Positions 34,879 through 44,381 of a DNA stretch of 64,000 nt are shown here, piece after piece. How positions within the stretch are numbered: position 1 is the first letter of the stretch; the number at the start of each line of letters is the position of its first letter. Position numbers and translations under genes: made by a program. The DNA is from Ochrobactrum sp. BTU1. Its GTDB lineage: Bacteria > Pseudomonadota > Alphaproteobacteria > Rhizobiales > Rhizobiaceae. The stretch lies in NCBI GenBank assembly GCA_018798825.1, contig CP076357.1, positions 682,001-746,000 on the forward strand, in the 5' to 3' direction. The notes beneath the pieces are model-generated. The model was not told the DNA's origin and ran no database searches. It was given only the letters and a program-made list of their open reading frames with translations.

Positions 34879-36018
34879 ATGTCTGCATTACTCAATCTAG
34901 ATCAGCAGACCATGTTCGCCCTCAACGCTCTGTTGCTTCTGGTTTTCGCTACCGCTTTTGCCTTTGCCGGAACCGGACGCAATGATCGCCTTTATTGGGC
35001 GTATATGGTGATCTCGAACATTGTATTTGCGATATCTTTCCTTGTCTTTTCACAAAAAATACGCGGAAGCTCAGCAGACCTTTTTCTACCGAATTTTCTG
35101 ATTTTCGTAGGTTTGAGCCTGCGCTGGATTGCAATTCGCGAATTCTATGGCAAGTCAGCGACCATAAAAGCCCTTCTGATCGTCCCGTCAGCCGCAGTGC
35201 TCGCCTACATTTCCTGGCCACTGACGGGGCTTGGCACAGTTTTCGGCACAATAAATCTGCTGATTGCCGTTCAGATCCTTGTAATCATCTGGTCTATTGC
35301 TTGTGAAAAAGAAGATCTGAAATCAAAATGGGGGCTGATCGCGAGTTACGCAGTGCTGGTAGTATCCTCGTTATTGAGGGTCCTGCAAGGTTCGATCCTT
35401 CACCCATCTATGGATTCGCTTTTACCGGCCGATCTTTTTCTGCAGCTCAACCTGGTCGCTGCCGCTATCCACATCAGCGCCTCGGGAGCCTTTTCTTTAT
35501 TGATCGCATACGAGCGTAGTGTGAACAATCTGCGCGCAATCGCACTACGTGATCCGTTGTCAGGACTCCTTAATCGACGGAGCATAGAGGCATTTGCAAA
35601 CCCTGACACAGGAAAGAGCCCAACGTCCAAGGCGACGATCATCATGATCGACATCGATTATTTCAAACTGATAAACGATTCCTATGGCCACGCAGCAGGT
35701 GACGCCGCGATAAAGCACTGTGCGAATTTAATCAGTGCAACATTCTCCAAAGACAGCTTGATCGCACGGGTGGGTGGAGAGGAATTCATGGTAATTGCCC
35801 CGGGCCGGACCTCGGCATGGAGTACAGAAACTTCCGATAGATTTCGCGAAAAACTTCTAGCTGAGCCATTTCATCATAATGGGCAAGCGATCCCGTTTAC
35901 AGTGAGTATGGGTATTTGCAGTGGACATATAAACACAATCGCAGAGTTCGATGCCCTCTGGAATTGCGCAGATAAAGCTATGTATATTGCAAAATCCGCG
36001 GGTCGTAACAAGACCTAA
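34879..36018 (+). CDS. membrane GGDEF diguanylate cyclase
   Basis: 379 residues from the ATG at 34879. About six N-terminal membrane helices (residues 10-215) are followed by a GGDEF domain with LRDPLSGLLNRRS, DIDYFKLINDSYGHAAGD and the active-site LIARVGGEEFMVIAPG. It should make cyclic di-GMP; the RxxD inhibitory site is missing. A hairpin at 36044-36067 follows. No obvious partner gene. Confidence 0.9.
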   Translation: MSALLNLDQQTMFALNALLLLVFATAFAFAGTGRNDRLYWAYMVISNIVFAISFLVFSQKIRGSSADLFLPNFLIFVGLSLRWIAIREFYGKSATIKALLIVPSAAVLAYISWPLTGLGTVFGTINLLIAVQILVIIWSIACEKEDLKSKWGLIASYAVLVVSSLLRVLQGSILHPSMDSLLPADLFLQLNLVAAAIHISASGAFSLLIAYERSVNNLRAIALRDPLSGLLNRRSIEAFANPDTGKSPTSKATIIMIDIDYFKLINDSYGHAAGDAAIKHCANLISATFSKDSLIARVGGEEFMVIAPGRTSAWSTETSDRFREKLLAEPFHHNGQAIPFTVSMGICSGHINTIAEFDALWNCADKAMYIAKSAGRNKT

Positions 36019-36043
36019 GTAAGTGGGTGCCTGGCAGTAAAGC

Positions 36044-36067
36044 AGCCGCAGCTAGATGGCCGCGGCT
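36044..36067 (+). terminator. possible terminator of the GGEEF gene
   Basis: AGCCGC and GCGGCT arms of 6 bp with a 12-nt loop, followed by CGATTTT. Confidence 0.4.
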
Positions 36068-36186
36068 CGATTTTGCCGGTCTCATCCCCATCAGTTTCAC
36101 GCAACTGAGGTCAGTTGCAACAACGAAACCGCTTTCGCAAGCTGTTCCGTTATTGAGATAATAAGCACTGCGATAGCTGGCATATT

Positions 36187-37605
36187 TTAAGGCATCAGAA
36201 TTGCTCGCGGTTCTACAAACTCATCGATCCCAAATGCGCCAATCTCCCTCCCAAGCCCGGATTTTTTGAAGCCGCCAAAGGGCGCTCTTGGATCATGAGG
36301 AGCGCCGTTGATGACCACGCGACCAACAATCAATTGCGATGCCACGCGCTGCGCACTATCCATGTCTTGCCCCAACACGTAGGCTTGCAGGCCGTAATCG
36401 CTATCATTGGCAATGGCTACGGCCTCTTCTTCATCCCTGTATGGAATAAGGCTAAGAACCGGCCCGAAAATTTCTTCTCGAGCAATACGCATGTCATTTG
36501 TGACATCGGTGAAGATCGTTGGTCGGACAAACCAGCCTTTGGTAAGACCATCGGGACGCTCGAGCCCGCCGGCAAGTAAAGTAGCGCCTTCTTCCAGACC
36601 AAGACGGATATAGGATTTCACTCGGTTCCATTGCGCCAGACTTGCCATTGGTCCAATTCGAACATCAGGATTACTTGGGTCTCCGACCTTGAATTTGGCA
36701 ACTTCCTGCTTCAACCGGGTCTCGATCTGGGTAAGAAGTGCCCGTGGTACTAGAATTCTAGTGCCTGCTACACATGCCTGGCCGCTATTGGCAAAGCCCG
36801 ACAGCAAAGCGATGGGCAATGCATGATCCAAGTCCGCATCAGGCAAAATGAGCGTTGGACCTTTGCCTCCCAACTCAAGAACGACGCGCTTCATATCCTC
36901 AACGGCTGCAGTTTGAATGAGCTTGGCTGCAGAGGTCGAGCCTGTAAAACTGATCGTTGCCACATCTTTATCCCCCGTCAAAGCTGCGCCGACAACCGCC
37001 CCTGTCCCGTTCACGATGTTGAATAAACCGGCGGGCAATCCGGCCGAATGTAACCGCTCAACAAAGAGCTGGGTCTGGATCGCGCTTTGTTCGGCTGGTT
37101 TAATGACGACAGTCGAACCAGAACCAATTGCATGTGCAAGCTTACTCGCAATAAAGCCGAAATTGCTGTTCCAAGGGGTGATTGCAGCTATAACGCCTCT
37201 GGGCAGCATTTTCACCATGCTCCGGCCGGCCACACGATCGAAATCATAATCTGCAACCGCTTCTGCCATGACATTGAAAGCTGAGGCTGCATTTTGCGCG
37301 GAGAAGCTGCTGAAATAGTGGGGCGCTCCGTACTCTTCACGCATTGCATCAATAAGCTCTTGAGGATTCGCAAGTACCGCTTCTGCAAGGCTCTTGAGCA
37401 TATCAATGCGTTCGGCTTTGCTAGTTGCTGCCATCGCAGGAAACGCTCGCTTTGCAACCATAACCGCCGCCTTGGCATCATTGGCATTACCGAGGCGAAC
37501 ACTGCCAATCGTTTCCTCGGTAGATGGATTTGATAGATCCAACCATTCATTGCCTTCAGGCGTAATAAAGGCTCCGTCGATATAAATCTGTTCGATCTTT
37601 CGCAT
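36187..37605 (-). CDS. aldehyde dehydrogenase (NAD(P)-dependent)
   Basis: 472 residues from the ATG at 37605, with AAGGA 8 nt upstream; the longer frame to 37806 has no site and would overlap the LysR gene. Motifs are AAITPWNSNF (cofactor), LELGGKGPTLIL with the general-base Glu, and NSGQACVAGTRIL with the catalytic Cys. It would oxidise an aldehyde to an acid; substrate unknown. Divergent from a LysR regulator with a palindrome between them. Confidence 0.93.
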   Translation of the reverse strand: MRKIEQIYIDGAFITPEGNEWLDLSNPSTEETIGSVRLGNANDAKAAVMVAKRAFPAMAATSKAERIDMLKSLAEAVLANPQELIDAMREEYGAPHYFSSFSAQNAASAFNVMAEAVADYDFDRVAGRSMVKMLPRGVIAAITPWNSNFGFIASKLAHAIGSGSTVVIKPAEQSAIQTQLFVERLHSAGLPAGLFNIVNGTGAVVGAALTGDKDVATISFTGSTSAAKLIQTAAVEDMKRVVLELGGKGPTLILPDADLDHALPIALLSGFANSGQACVAGTRILVPRALLTQIETRLKQEVAKFKVGDPSNPDVRIGPMASLAQWNRVKSYIRLGLEEGATLLAGGLERPDGLTKGWFVRPTIFTDVTNDMRIAREEIFGPVLSLIPYRDEEEAVAIANDSDYGLQAYVLGQDMDSAQRVASQLIVGRVVINGAPHDPRAPFGGFKKSGLGREIGAFGIDEFVEPRAILMP

Positions 37606-37660
37606 GATAAAAATCCTTAAAGGTTGCTGCAAGAGAGTTAAGTCTCTGCTATTGACAAGT

Positions 37661-37678
37661 AAACATGCACGAATGTTT
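37661..37678. promoter_or_regulatory. palindrome between aldehyde dehydrogenase and LysR genes
   Basis: AAACAT-N6-ATGTTT, a perfect 6+6 bp inverted repeat in the 98-bp divergent intergenic region. A TTGACA at 37652-37657 lies alongside. It suits a LysR-type binding site, although the classical T-N11-A box is not exact. Confidence 0.5.
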
Positions 37679-37703
37679 GCGGACTGATGAGGAGAATCGC
37701 GCG

Positions 37704-38609
37704 ATGACCAATGCCACACTCGCCGAGTTGCAAGCCGTTGCGGCTGTGGCAAGAAACAAAGGTTTTCGGTCTGCAGCGCGCGAACTCGGCGTCTCCTCAT
37801 CCGCATTAAGTCACGCTGTTAGAGGTCTGGAAGAGAGGTTGGGTGTCAGGCTTTTCAATCGCTCCTCACGCAGCGTCGCACTAACGACTGCTGGCGAAAG
37901 ATTGGTTGAGGCCGTCATCCCAGCACTTAATGACATCGACATTGCGCTCGATAACATTCGGGAGGAAGGGCCCGAACCCACAGGCATCCTGCGGTTGAAT
38001 ATGGCACTTGGCGCGGCCCGGATGCTTTTGATCCCAATGATCCTTGAATATCTGCGTCTTTATCCGCGGATGGAGGTGGAGATGATTACCGAAGGTGGCC
38101 TTATCGATGTCATTGGCGAAGGTTTTGATGCAGGCGTTCGCCTCAGAGAAGCCGTTTCGCCAGATATGATTGCTATTCCGATCATTCCGAAGATCCGCTC
38201 CATAATTGTCGCCTCACCTGCTTATTTTTCAGGGCGTGATAAGCCTGTTCATCCACATGATCTGATGAACCACCAATGCATTCGCGCCAGAATGGTCAGT
38301 GGGCGTTACTATCATTGGGAGTTCGAAAATCAGTTCGAAGCGTTCCGTATAGATGTGCCTGGTCAACTCGTTCTAGATGAGAGCGGCTTGATGCTCGAAG
38401 CCGCTCTCGCGGGTGCGGGCCTCGCCTATCTCTCCGAATTTTCAGTCGACAAATATCTCAAGACTGGCGAACTCATTCAGGTGCTTGATGAATGGACACC
38501 TCCCTATGAGGGATTGTGTATCTACTATCCCGGACGCAGACACGTACCGGCGAAACTCCGAGCCTTTATCGAGCTTGCAAAGCAATATGCTGCCAAACAT
38601 GACAGTTGA
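37704..38609 (+). CDS. LysR-family transcriptional regulator
   Basis: 301 residues from the ATG at 37704. The N-terminal winged helix (TLAELQAVAAVARNKGFRSAARELGVSSSALSHAVRGLEERLGVRLFNRSSRSVALT) and the effector domain of the CrgA/AaeR-like subgroup are complete. It diverges from the aldehyde dehydrogenase, its probable target. GGAG lies about 10 nt before the start. Confidence 0.92.
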   Translation: MTNATLAELQAVAAVARNKGFRSAARELGVSSSALSHAVRGLEERLGVRLFNRSSRSVALTTAGERLVEAVIPALNDIDIALDNIREEGPEPTGILRLNMALGAARMLLIPMILEYLRLYPRMEVEMITEGGLIDVIGEGFDAGVRLREAVSPDMIAIPIIPKIRSIIVASPAYFSGRDKPVHPHDLMNHQCIRARMVSGRYYHWEFENQFEAFRIDVPGQLVLDESGLMLEAALAGAGLAYLSEFSVDKYLKTGELIQVLDEWTPPYEGLCIYYPGRRHVPAKLRAFIELAKQYAAKHDS

Positions 38610-38679
38610 AGGATTATGGCATGATCCGTCCCGATATTGCCGACCGGGACGGTGCCTTCGCCGCAACGCTTTGAAAGCC

Positions 38680-38805
38680 TCAGCTCGCGCCTGTCAGTAG
38701 ACTGAACAGCCCAGTCAACGCTGAAGGCTCTGTCGATGTCAGATCATACGGACATGCCACTGAAAGCAGCGCAAAGCCAATAAGTCCAACAATCATATAC
38801 TTCAT
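38680..38805 (-). CDS. 41-residue small membrane or lipoprotein-like peptide
   Basis: An overlooked short frame with an excellent AAGGAG site 9 nt before the ATG at 38805. The peptide has a hydrophobic start (MKYMIVGLIGFALLSVACPY) with a Cys at residue 18 that could be a non-standard lipobox, then a short Ser/Thr-rich tail. It lies 23 bp downstream of the ohr gene on the same strand and may be co-transcribed. Confidence 0.6.
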   Translation of the reverse strand: MKYMIVGLIGFALLSVACPYDLTSTEPSALTGLFSLLTGAS

Positions 38806-38828
38806 CTTAAGCGCTCCTTTTTTGCAGA

Positions 38829-39251
38829 TTAAGTCTCTAAGATCGTCAGTTCCACAGCGATGTTGCCCCGCGTTGCTTTCGAATAGGGGCAGGTCTGATG
38901 CGCTTGTTCGACAATTGTGCGAGCCAGCTGCGGATCAATTCCCGGCAAATAGATCTGCAAGCGCGCCTGCAGAAAATACCCGCCGTCATTGGTTCCAAGG
39001 TCGACCTCTGCGTTGACGGCTACCTCGGACGGAAGACGAAGCTGTTGCTTGCCTGCAGCAATTGTCATTGCACCAATGAAGCACGCAGACCATCCGGCCG
39101 CAAACAGTTGCTCGGGGTTGGTTCCGGTCTTACCGCTGCCGGGAGGTGAAAGCCGTACATCAAGTGCGCCGTCATCACTCAGTGCTGCACCATCACGACC
39201 ACCCGTCGTGCGGGTTTTTCCGGTATAGAGAACCTTTTCGATAGCAGACAT
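38829..39251 (-). CDS. ohr: organic hydroperoxide resistance protein (Ohr)
   Basis: 140 residues of the Ohr/OsmC family, a thiol peroxidase that reduces organic and lipid hydroperoxides using lipoylated proteins. The catalytic Cys pair is present in GWSACFIGAM (near residue 60) and HQTCPYSKATRGN (near 123). GAGGAAG lies before the ATG at 39251. A paralogue with a premature stop lies at 41669-42088, with a two-component system between the two copies. Confidence 0.93.
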   Translation of the reverse strand: MSAIEKVLYTGKTRTTGGRDGAALSDDGALDVRLSPPGSGKTGTNPEQLFAAGWSACFIGAMTIAAGKQQLRLPSEVAVNAEVDLGTNDGGYFLQARLQIYLPGIDPQLARTIVEQAHQTCPYSKATRGNIAVELTILET

Positions 39252-39397
39252 TTTTCTTCCTCTCTTTTTGCAGCTTCGCAAAATAACTGCCAAGCCGCTG
39301 ACAAGAGAAAATTTAATGTCCAGCAGTATCCTGCATGTTTCAGGAAATACCCAAAATGTATCACTAAGTAGTCAGGATACACTGTTGAGCGGGATCA

Positions 39398-40726
39398 TCA
39401 CTCCTTTGGAATAATAACCTCAGCAGCCAAACCACCTCCCTCACGGTTGTAAAGCCGCACTTTTGCGCCAATCGCGACACTGAGCTGCTGTGCAATCGCC
39501 AGCCCCAGCCCGGTCCCGCCGGTTTCTCGATTACGCGAGTGCTCAAGGCGATAAAAAGGTTGCATCGCGGCCGCTAGTTTATCGTCTGGGATCCCTGGCC
39601 CTCTATCGGAAACAGTGATGACGAGCTCCTGGTTCTCCATCCTTTCGACCACTATCTCTGCTGCCCCAGAGAATTTCAGCGCGTTATCGATGAAATTGGT
39701 CAGAATCCTTCGCAAAGCGTGCGGCTTGGTCAGTGCCGTTCCTGAAACATTGCTTAAGACTGTGACCTGTTTTCCGGTATCCTGATAGTCATAAGCTACG
39801 CTGTCGATGAATGATGACAGGTCGATACGGGACGGCTTTTCACCACGGCCATGTGTACTGCGCGCATAAGCAATCCCGTCCTGAACAAGCTGTTCGATTT
39901 CACGAAGATCTTTGATAAGTTTGCGCTTGTCTTCGGTATCTTCTGCCATATCCGCCCGCAGACGCATCCGGGTGATTGGCGTTTGCAGATCATGAGAAAT
40001 CGCAGCCAGTATCTGAACCCGTTCCTCCAGATAATGTGCAATTCTATCACGCATTGCATTGAACGCACGTGTTGCCTTAATCACTTCAACAGGCCCCGTT
40101 TCCGGAACCGGGGGCGTCTTGGTATTGGGATCAAGGGCCGCGGCCGCAGCTGCAAAATCACCGAGAGGTCGCACGGCCAACCTTACGGCAAACCAGACGC
40201 ACAAAATCAGCAAAATCATTTGTAATATAAATACATAAGGCAGCCAGGATGCGATTGGCATTACCCCGCGGGGCGTTACATCAATCGTTAAAGGCTCGCC
40301 ATCAGACAATGTCAGATGTGCCTGCAACCGCCGCCCCTCCCCCGGGATAGCTTCAACGCGCAAGGGATATTTATGCCCCGCAGCATCCTCAATACGTTCA
40401 GCAATTTCAGCCCCCCGTCCGCTTGTGTCTTCAACTCCAGGATCACCCGCGCCTAAAAGGAGACGGTAATTGCCACGGCTAAGCCGGTTAAGCCACTCGG
40501 GCCGCTCCTGCGAAGGCAGGCGATCAATAACCGCGATCGATGTTGCCAGATCGCTCTCTAATGTGCCGAGCATAATTGCTTTAGCCGACATATATCGCTC
40601 GGCCACAAGAATACTAAAAGACAATCCATAAGCAATCAGAAGACCTGCAAACAAAATGAGGAAAAGCCGCGCACGTAACGTACGGGGCCAAAAGCGAAAC
40701 TGAGAAATGTGGCTGCCTTGGATCAT
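39398..40726 (-). CDS. EnvZ-like sensor histidine kinase
   Basis: 442 residues: a helix near 16-36, a periplasmic domain of about 120 residues, a second helix (YVFILQMILLILCVWFAVRLAV), a HAMP linker, a dimerisation domain with LAAISHDLQTPITRMRLRADM (phospho-His) and an ATPase domain with NFIDNALKFS, VSDRGPGIPDD and GGTGLGLAIAQQL. Its ATG shares one base with the stop of the response-regulator gene (TAATG), so the two are translated as a pair. Confidence 0.94.
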   Translation of the reverse strand: MIQGSHISQFRFWPRTLRARLFLILFAGLLIAYGLSFSILVAERYMSAKAIMLGTLESDLATSIAVIDRLPSQERPEWLNRLSRGNYRLLLGAGDPGVEDTSGRGAEIAERIEDAAGHKYPLRVEAIPGEGRRLQAHLTLSDGEPLTIDVTPRGVMPIASWLPYVFILQMILLILCVWFAVRLAVRPLGDFAAAAAALDPNTKTPPVPETGPVEVIKATRAFNAMRDRIAHYLEERVQILAAISHDLQTPITRMRLRADMAEDTEDKRKLIKDLREIEQLVQDGIAYARSTHGRGEKPSRIDLSSFIDSVAYDYQDTGKQVTVLSNVSGTALTKPHALRRILTNFIDNALKFSGAAEIVVERMENQELVITVSDRGPGIPDDKLAAAMQPFYRLEHSRNRETGGTGLGLAIAQQLSVAIGAKVRLYNREGGGLAAEVIIPKE

Positions 40727-41466
40727 TATACGCGCGGCTCCGATATCTCAACAGGTACGGAAAAAACATAGCCCTCTGCACGTACGGTCTTGATGTAAAG
40801 CGGCTCTCGGGCATCGTCTCTTAATCTCTGTCGCAAACGGCTGACCAGAAGATCTATGGATCGGTCAAAGAGTTCTGCATCGCGCCCTTGTGTCAAATTG
40901 AGGAGCTGATCGCGGTTCAAAACCCGCTGCGGATGATCAATGAAAACGCGTAAAAGTCGATATTCTGCACCACTTAGAGCAACCTCTGTTCCTTCATTAT
41001 CGAGCAGATGCCGTCCAACAGTATCCAGTCGCCAGTTTCCAAATTTAAGCAAGGTCCCAGCTTCGCTGATCTGAAGGTTCGGTGGCAACATGCGGGTTCG
41101 GCGCAGAACGGATTTTATCCGGGCCAGAAGCTCGCGGGCTGCAAAGGGCTTGGAGATATAATCATCCGCCCCCATTTCAAGCCCGATAATGCGATCCATC
41201 TCGTCATCGCGCGCAGTCAGCAAAATGACCGGAACTGCCCTGTGTTTGCCAGCCCGCAGTTCGCGGCAAAGCACGAGCCCGTCATCACCGGGCATCATGA
41301 TATCCAAAACAACCAGATCGACAGAGTTGGCTTCAAGAATACTGCGCATCTGGCGGCCATCAGCCGCAACCGTGGTGCGGAAGCCGTTCTTCTTCAAATA
41401 GCTTGAAACTAGCTCGCGGATCTCCCGATCATCATCGACAACCAGTATATGATCGATGTGTTCCAT
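40726..41466 (-). CDS. OmpR-family response regulator
   Basis: 246 residues. Receiver with ILVVDDDREIRELV, LVVLDIMMPGDDG (phospho-Asp), LLTARDDE and YISKPFAARELLARI; winged-helix output with ALSGAEYRLLRVFIDHPQRVLNRDQLL and VSRLRQRLRDDAREPLYIKTVRAEGYVF. AAGG lies 8 nt before the ATG. Cognate to the EnvZ-like kinase. Placed between two ohr copies, so a link to hydroperoxide stress is possible. Confidence 0.94.
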   Translation of the reverse strand: MEHIDHILVVDDDREIRELVSSYLKKNGFRTTVAADGRQMRSILEANSVDLVVLDIMMPGDDGLVLCRELRAGKHRAVPVILLTARDDEMDRIIGLEMGADDYISKPFAARELLARIKSVLRRTRMLPPNLQISEAGTLLKFGNWRLDTVGRHLLDNEGTEVALSGAEYRLLRVFIDHPQRVLNRDQLLNLTQGRDAELFDRSIDLLVSRLRQRLRDDAREPLYIKTVRAEGYVFSVPVEISEPRV

Positions 41467-41548
41467 AACGGGCCTTTCAATCTTGTTGAGTTCAGATGGT
41501 CTTTATTGCTGCGAAAGCTTGCAGTACACAAAAGCTTTTTGAAGCGAA

Positions 41549-41573
41549 CGCCCGGATATTTTCAATCCGGGCG
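41549..41573 (-). terminator. hairpin between the ohr paralogue and the response regulator
   Basis: CGCCCGGAT and ATCCGGGCG pair perfectly over 9 bp across a 7-nt loop, about 95 nt beyond the end of the broken ohr frame. No long T-run. Confidence 0.5.
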
Positions 41574-41668
41574 TCGTACTTCGAACCTGGAACAGGCGTA
41601 TGTTTCATTGAATCGCACCACATCTGCAAATATTTTCATGCAGCCGTGCCGTGAATGCCTGTCAGCCA

Positions 41669-42088
41669 TCATACGAGTGTCAGTGTCACAGAAATATTGC
41701 CACGGGTCGCTTTTGGCTAAGGGCAGGTTTGATGTGCATCATCGATAATGGCCTGTGCGACACTTCTTTCCAAACCTTCAAGCGTAATACGCAATCGTGC
41801 CTGCAGCAGATAAGCGTCCCCTGCCATTCCCAGATCGACCTCCGTATCCACTGCCACGTCAGCAGGTAATCGCAATTGGCGTTTGGCGGCTGCTTTCGTC
41901 ATCGCGCCAATGAAACAAGCAGACCAACCAGCTGCGAAAAGCTGCTCCGGATTGGTGCCGGGCTTGCCGCTTCCAGGCGGTGAAAGACGAATATTGAGCG
42001 CTGCATCATCACTCAGCGCCGAACCATTGCGGCCACCTGTGGTGTGTGTGCGCCCTGTATAAAGTATTCTCTCGATTTCAGCCATCAT
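41669..42088 (-). pseudogene. second ohr copy interrupted by an amber codon
   Basis: The frame from 42088 matches the intact Ohr at 38829 closely (EIERILYTGRTHTTGGRNG, GWSACFIGAM, AHQTCP) but meets TAG at 41717-41719, where the intact copy has the Tyr of CPYSKATRGN. Downstream codons continue the family C-terminus (PKATRGNISVTLTLV) to a natural stop at 41669. Both catalytic Cys lie before the TAG, so a truncated protein of about 123 residues could still be made, but loss of the last 17 residues probably destroys the dimer. Recent nonsense mutation or sequencing error. Confidence 0.7.
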
Positions 42089-42385
42089 AGCTCTCCGTTC
42101 GGTCATTAATGCCTTAACCGGGCATCTGTTACTCTCTTCGAAGAAGTTTTTATTGCGTCGTCGTGTCCCGTGTATTTCACAAAGTACGGGTAATGTATCA
42201 AATTGTATCAACCCGAATTTTCCGGTCTGAGCACAAAATATACGCCACGACTGGTTGTTACATTTAAATACAATTGGGCCACAGGTCAGAAACATACCGG
42301 ATACCCAGGCACATCATAACAGATGCTGTTGCTGGTCGAGCCACATCGCCGCCCAGAGCCTTGCAATCCGGTTTTAAAGGAAACG

Positions 42386-44158
42386 ATGATGACGCTTCTG
42401 ATAATCGCCTATCTTGGCGGCGTTCTGACGATCTTCAGCCCCTGCATTCTTCCAATTCTCCCCTTCGTCTTCGTCCGTGCGGAGCAACCTTTTTTACGCA
42501 GTGCGCTTCCGATGCTTCTTGGCATGGCCTCCACATTTGCACTTTTGGCAAGTCTAACTACCGTCGGTGGGAGCTGGGTGATCAATGCCAATAGTTATGG
42601 CAGATACGCAGCTATATTTCTGCTGGCGCTGTTCGGACTGGGACTGGTGTTCCCCCGTTTTGCGCAGTTCGGTACCCAATCTATCGTGAGTTGGGGCAAC
42701 AGCCTGACAAACCGTTCATTATCCAACAAAGCTGGTCCCACCGCCGCCAACTCCTTCATTCTTGGGATAGCGACAGGACTGCTTTGGGCGCCATGCGCCG
42801 GACCTATCCTTGGTCTCATCCTCACCGGTGCAGCACTCAATGGCGCGAGTTTCCAGACATTGTTTTTACTGCTCGCATTTGGAGTGGGTGCGGCAACTTC
42901 ACTTGGTGTTGCACTTAGCGTCAGCGGGAAGCTGTTCACATCGATGAAGCAATATCTTGGTGTAAGCGAAGGTATTCGCAAAGCGATTGGCATTGGTGTC
43001 ATCTCAGGCGCCTTGGCGATAGCATTTGGACTGGATACTGGGTTTCTTGCACGCATTTCCTACGCAAATACGGCATCCCTCGAACAATCCGTCCTTGATC
43101 GTTTCAGCAGCGCAAAAAACCCAGCCCCAGTCCTCGATGGCACTCAGGTTTCAAGCACGAGCCATGATGAGCCTCAGCTTTATCGCAGCAACCTTCCGGT
43201 CGAAGGTTTAGCGCCTCCACTCGATGGTGCCGTTGAATGGCTGAATTCTGCGCCCTTAACCATGGAGCAGCTCCGCGGAAAGGTAGTTTTGGTTGATTTC
43301 TGGACATATTCTTGCATCAACTGTATCCGGACCGTGCCATATGTCCGCGCCTGGGCGGAGAAATACAAGGATAAGGGCCTCGTTGTTATCGGAGTGCATA
43401 CCCCTGAATTTGCATTTGAAAAGAAAATCGACAACGTCAGCAAGGCTGTAGAGAGCTTTAAGATTGGCTATCCGGTCGCCATTGATAACGACTACAAAAT
43501 CTGGCGCGCCTATAGCAACAATTACTGGCCCGCTCATTACCTAATCGATAGCAATGGCAAAATCCGCTATCATCATTTTGGTGAAGGCAACTATCGCAAA
43601 ACCGAGCAAGCAATTCAGGACCTTCTCCATGAAGCCGGAATCCAGGCTGCGGCAGAGCCTGCAGTAAATCCGGATGCGAAAGGCGCGGAAGCAAGCCCCG
43701 ATCTAGGCAATGTCCGCTCCCTGGAAACCTATCTTGGATATGAGCGCGCAACGGGTTTCACCGCATCAGAAAAAATCGTCGAAGACGCAGCCGCATCGTA
43801 TTCTCTAACCACGCTTGGGTTAAACGAATGGGGCTTATCGGGCACTTGGACAGTTGGCGCCGAAAAGGCAACACCGGACCGGTCCGATGGCAGTCTGGCA
43901 ATTCGCTTTCGTGCGCGCGATCTTCATCTCGTGATGGGGCTGAGCGAGACCTCGAAGCCAGTAAGATACAAGATCACGATCGATGGCAAAGCCCCCGGCA
44001 CAGATCATGGTTCAGATATTGACGCGCAAGGCAATGGAACGGTTGAAAACACAAAACTTTATCAACTCATCCGCCAGAGCGCCGATGTGAAAGAACACGA
44101 GTTTGAGATCCGCTTTCTGGATAAAGGGGCAGCGGTTTATGCATTTACTTTTGGATAG
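42386..44158 (+). CDS. dipZ: CcdA-thioredoxin fusion, DipZ-type
   Basis: 590 residues from the first of two tandem ATGs after an AAAGGAAA site. Residues 1-235 form a CcdA-like domain with paired-Cys helices FSPCILPILPF and LLWAPCAGPILG, which pass electrons across the membrane. A periplasmic thioredoxin domain follows, with the active site WTYSCINCIRTVPY near residue 325. The C-terminal 150 residues are the beta-rich module seen in DipZ proteins. It maintains reduced cysteines or repairs oxidised proteins outside the cytoplasm, which fits the adjacent peroxide-defence genes. Confidence 0.92.
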   Translation: MMTLLIIAYLGGVLTIFSPCILPILPFVFVRAEQPFLRSALPMLLGMASTFALLASLTTVGGSWVINANSYGRYAAIFLLALFGLGLVFPRFAQFGTQSIVSWGNSLTNRSLSNKAGPTAANSFILGIATGLLWAPCAGPILGLILTGAALNGASFQTLFLLLAFGVGAATSLGVALSVSGKLFTSMKQYLGVSEGIRKAIGIGVISGALAIAFGLDTGFLARISYANTASLEQSVLDRFSSAKNPAPVLDGTQVSSTSHDEPQLYRSNLPVEGLAPPLDGAVEWLNSAPLTMEQLRGKVVLVDFWTYSCINCIRTVPYVRAWAEKYKDKGLVVIGVHTPEFAFEKKIDNVSKAVESFKIGYPVAIDNDYKIWRAYSNNYWPAHYLIDSNGKIRYHHFGEGNYRKTEQAIQDLLHEAGIQAAAEPAVNPDAKGAEASPDLGNVRSLETYLGYERATGFTASEKIVEDAAASYSLTTLGLNEWGLSGTWTVGAEKATPDRSDGSLAIRFRARDLHLVMGLSETSKPVRYKITIDGKAPGTDHGSDIDAQGNGTVENTKLYQLIRQSADVKEHEFEIRFLDKGAAVYAFTFG

Positions 44159-44186
44159 GACCTGTTGGATAGGCCCCTTTGGATAG
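44153..44186 (+). repeat. three short direct repeats TTGGATAGG
   Basis: TTGGATAGG occurs three times in about 33 nt at the 3' end of the dipZ gene; the first copy contains its stop codon. The spacing is about 14 nt. Confidence 0.7.
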
Positions 44187-44381
44187 GCTTGTGCAGTCCT
44201 GCATTTCAATCAGCGCGATTTTAGAACCGTCGGGCGATGGGTGAAACCATTTCCCGATGGTCTCGTTTACTGCTATTGCCGCACTGATATGTACGATTTC
44301 AGATACACAGAGAAGCATTATCGACATATCTGGGATACAGCATTGCTCCAGTTTTTGCAGGTCAACTCAGCAATAGGAGTA

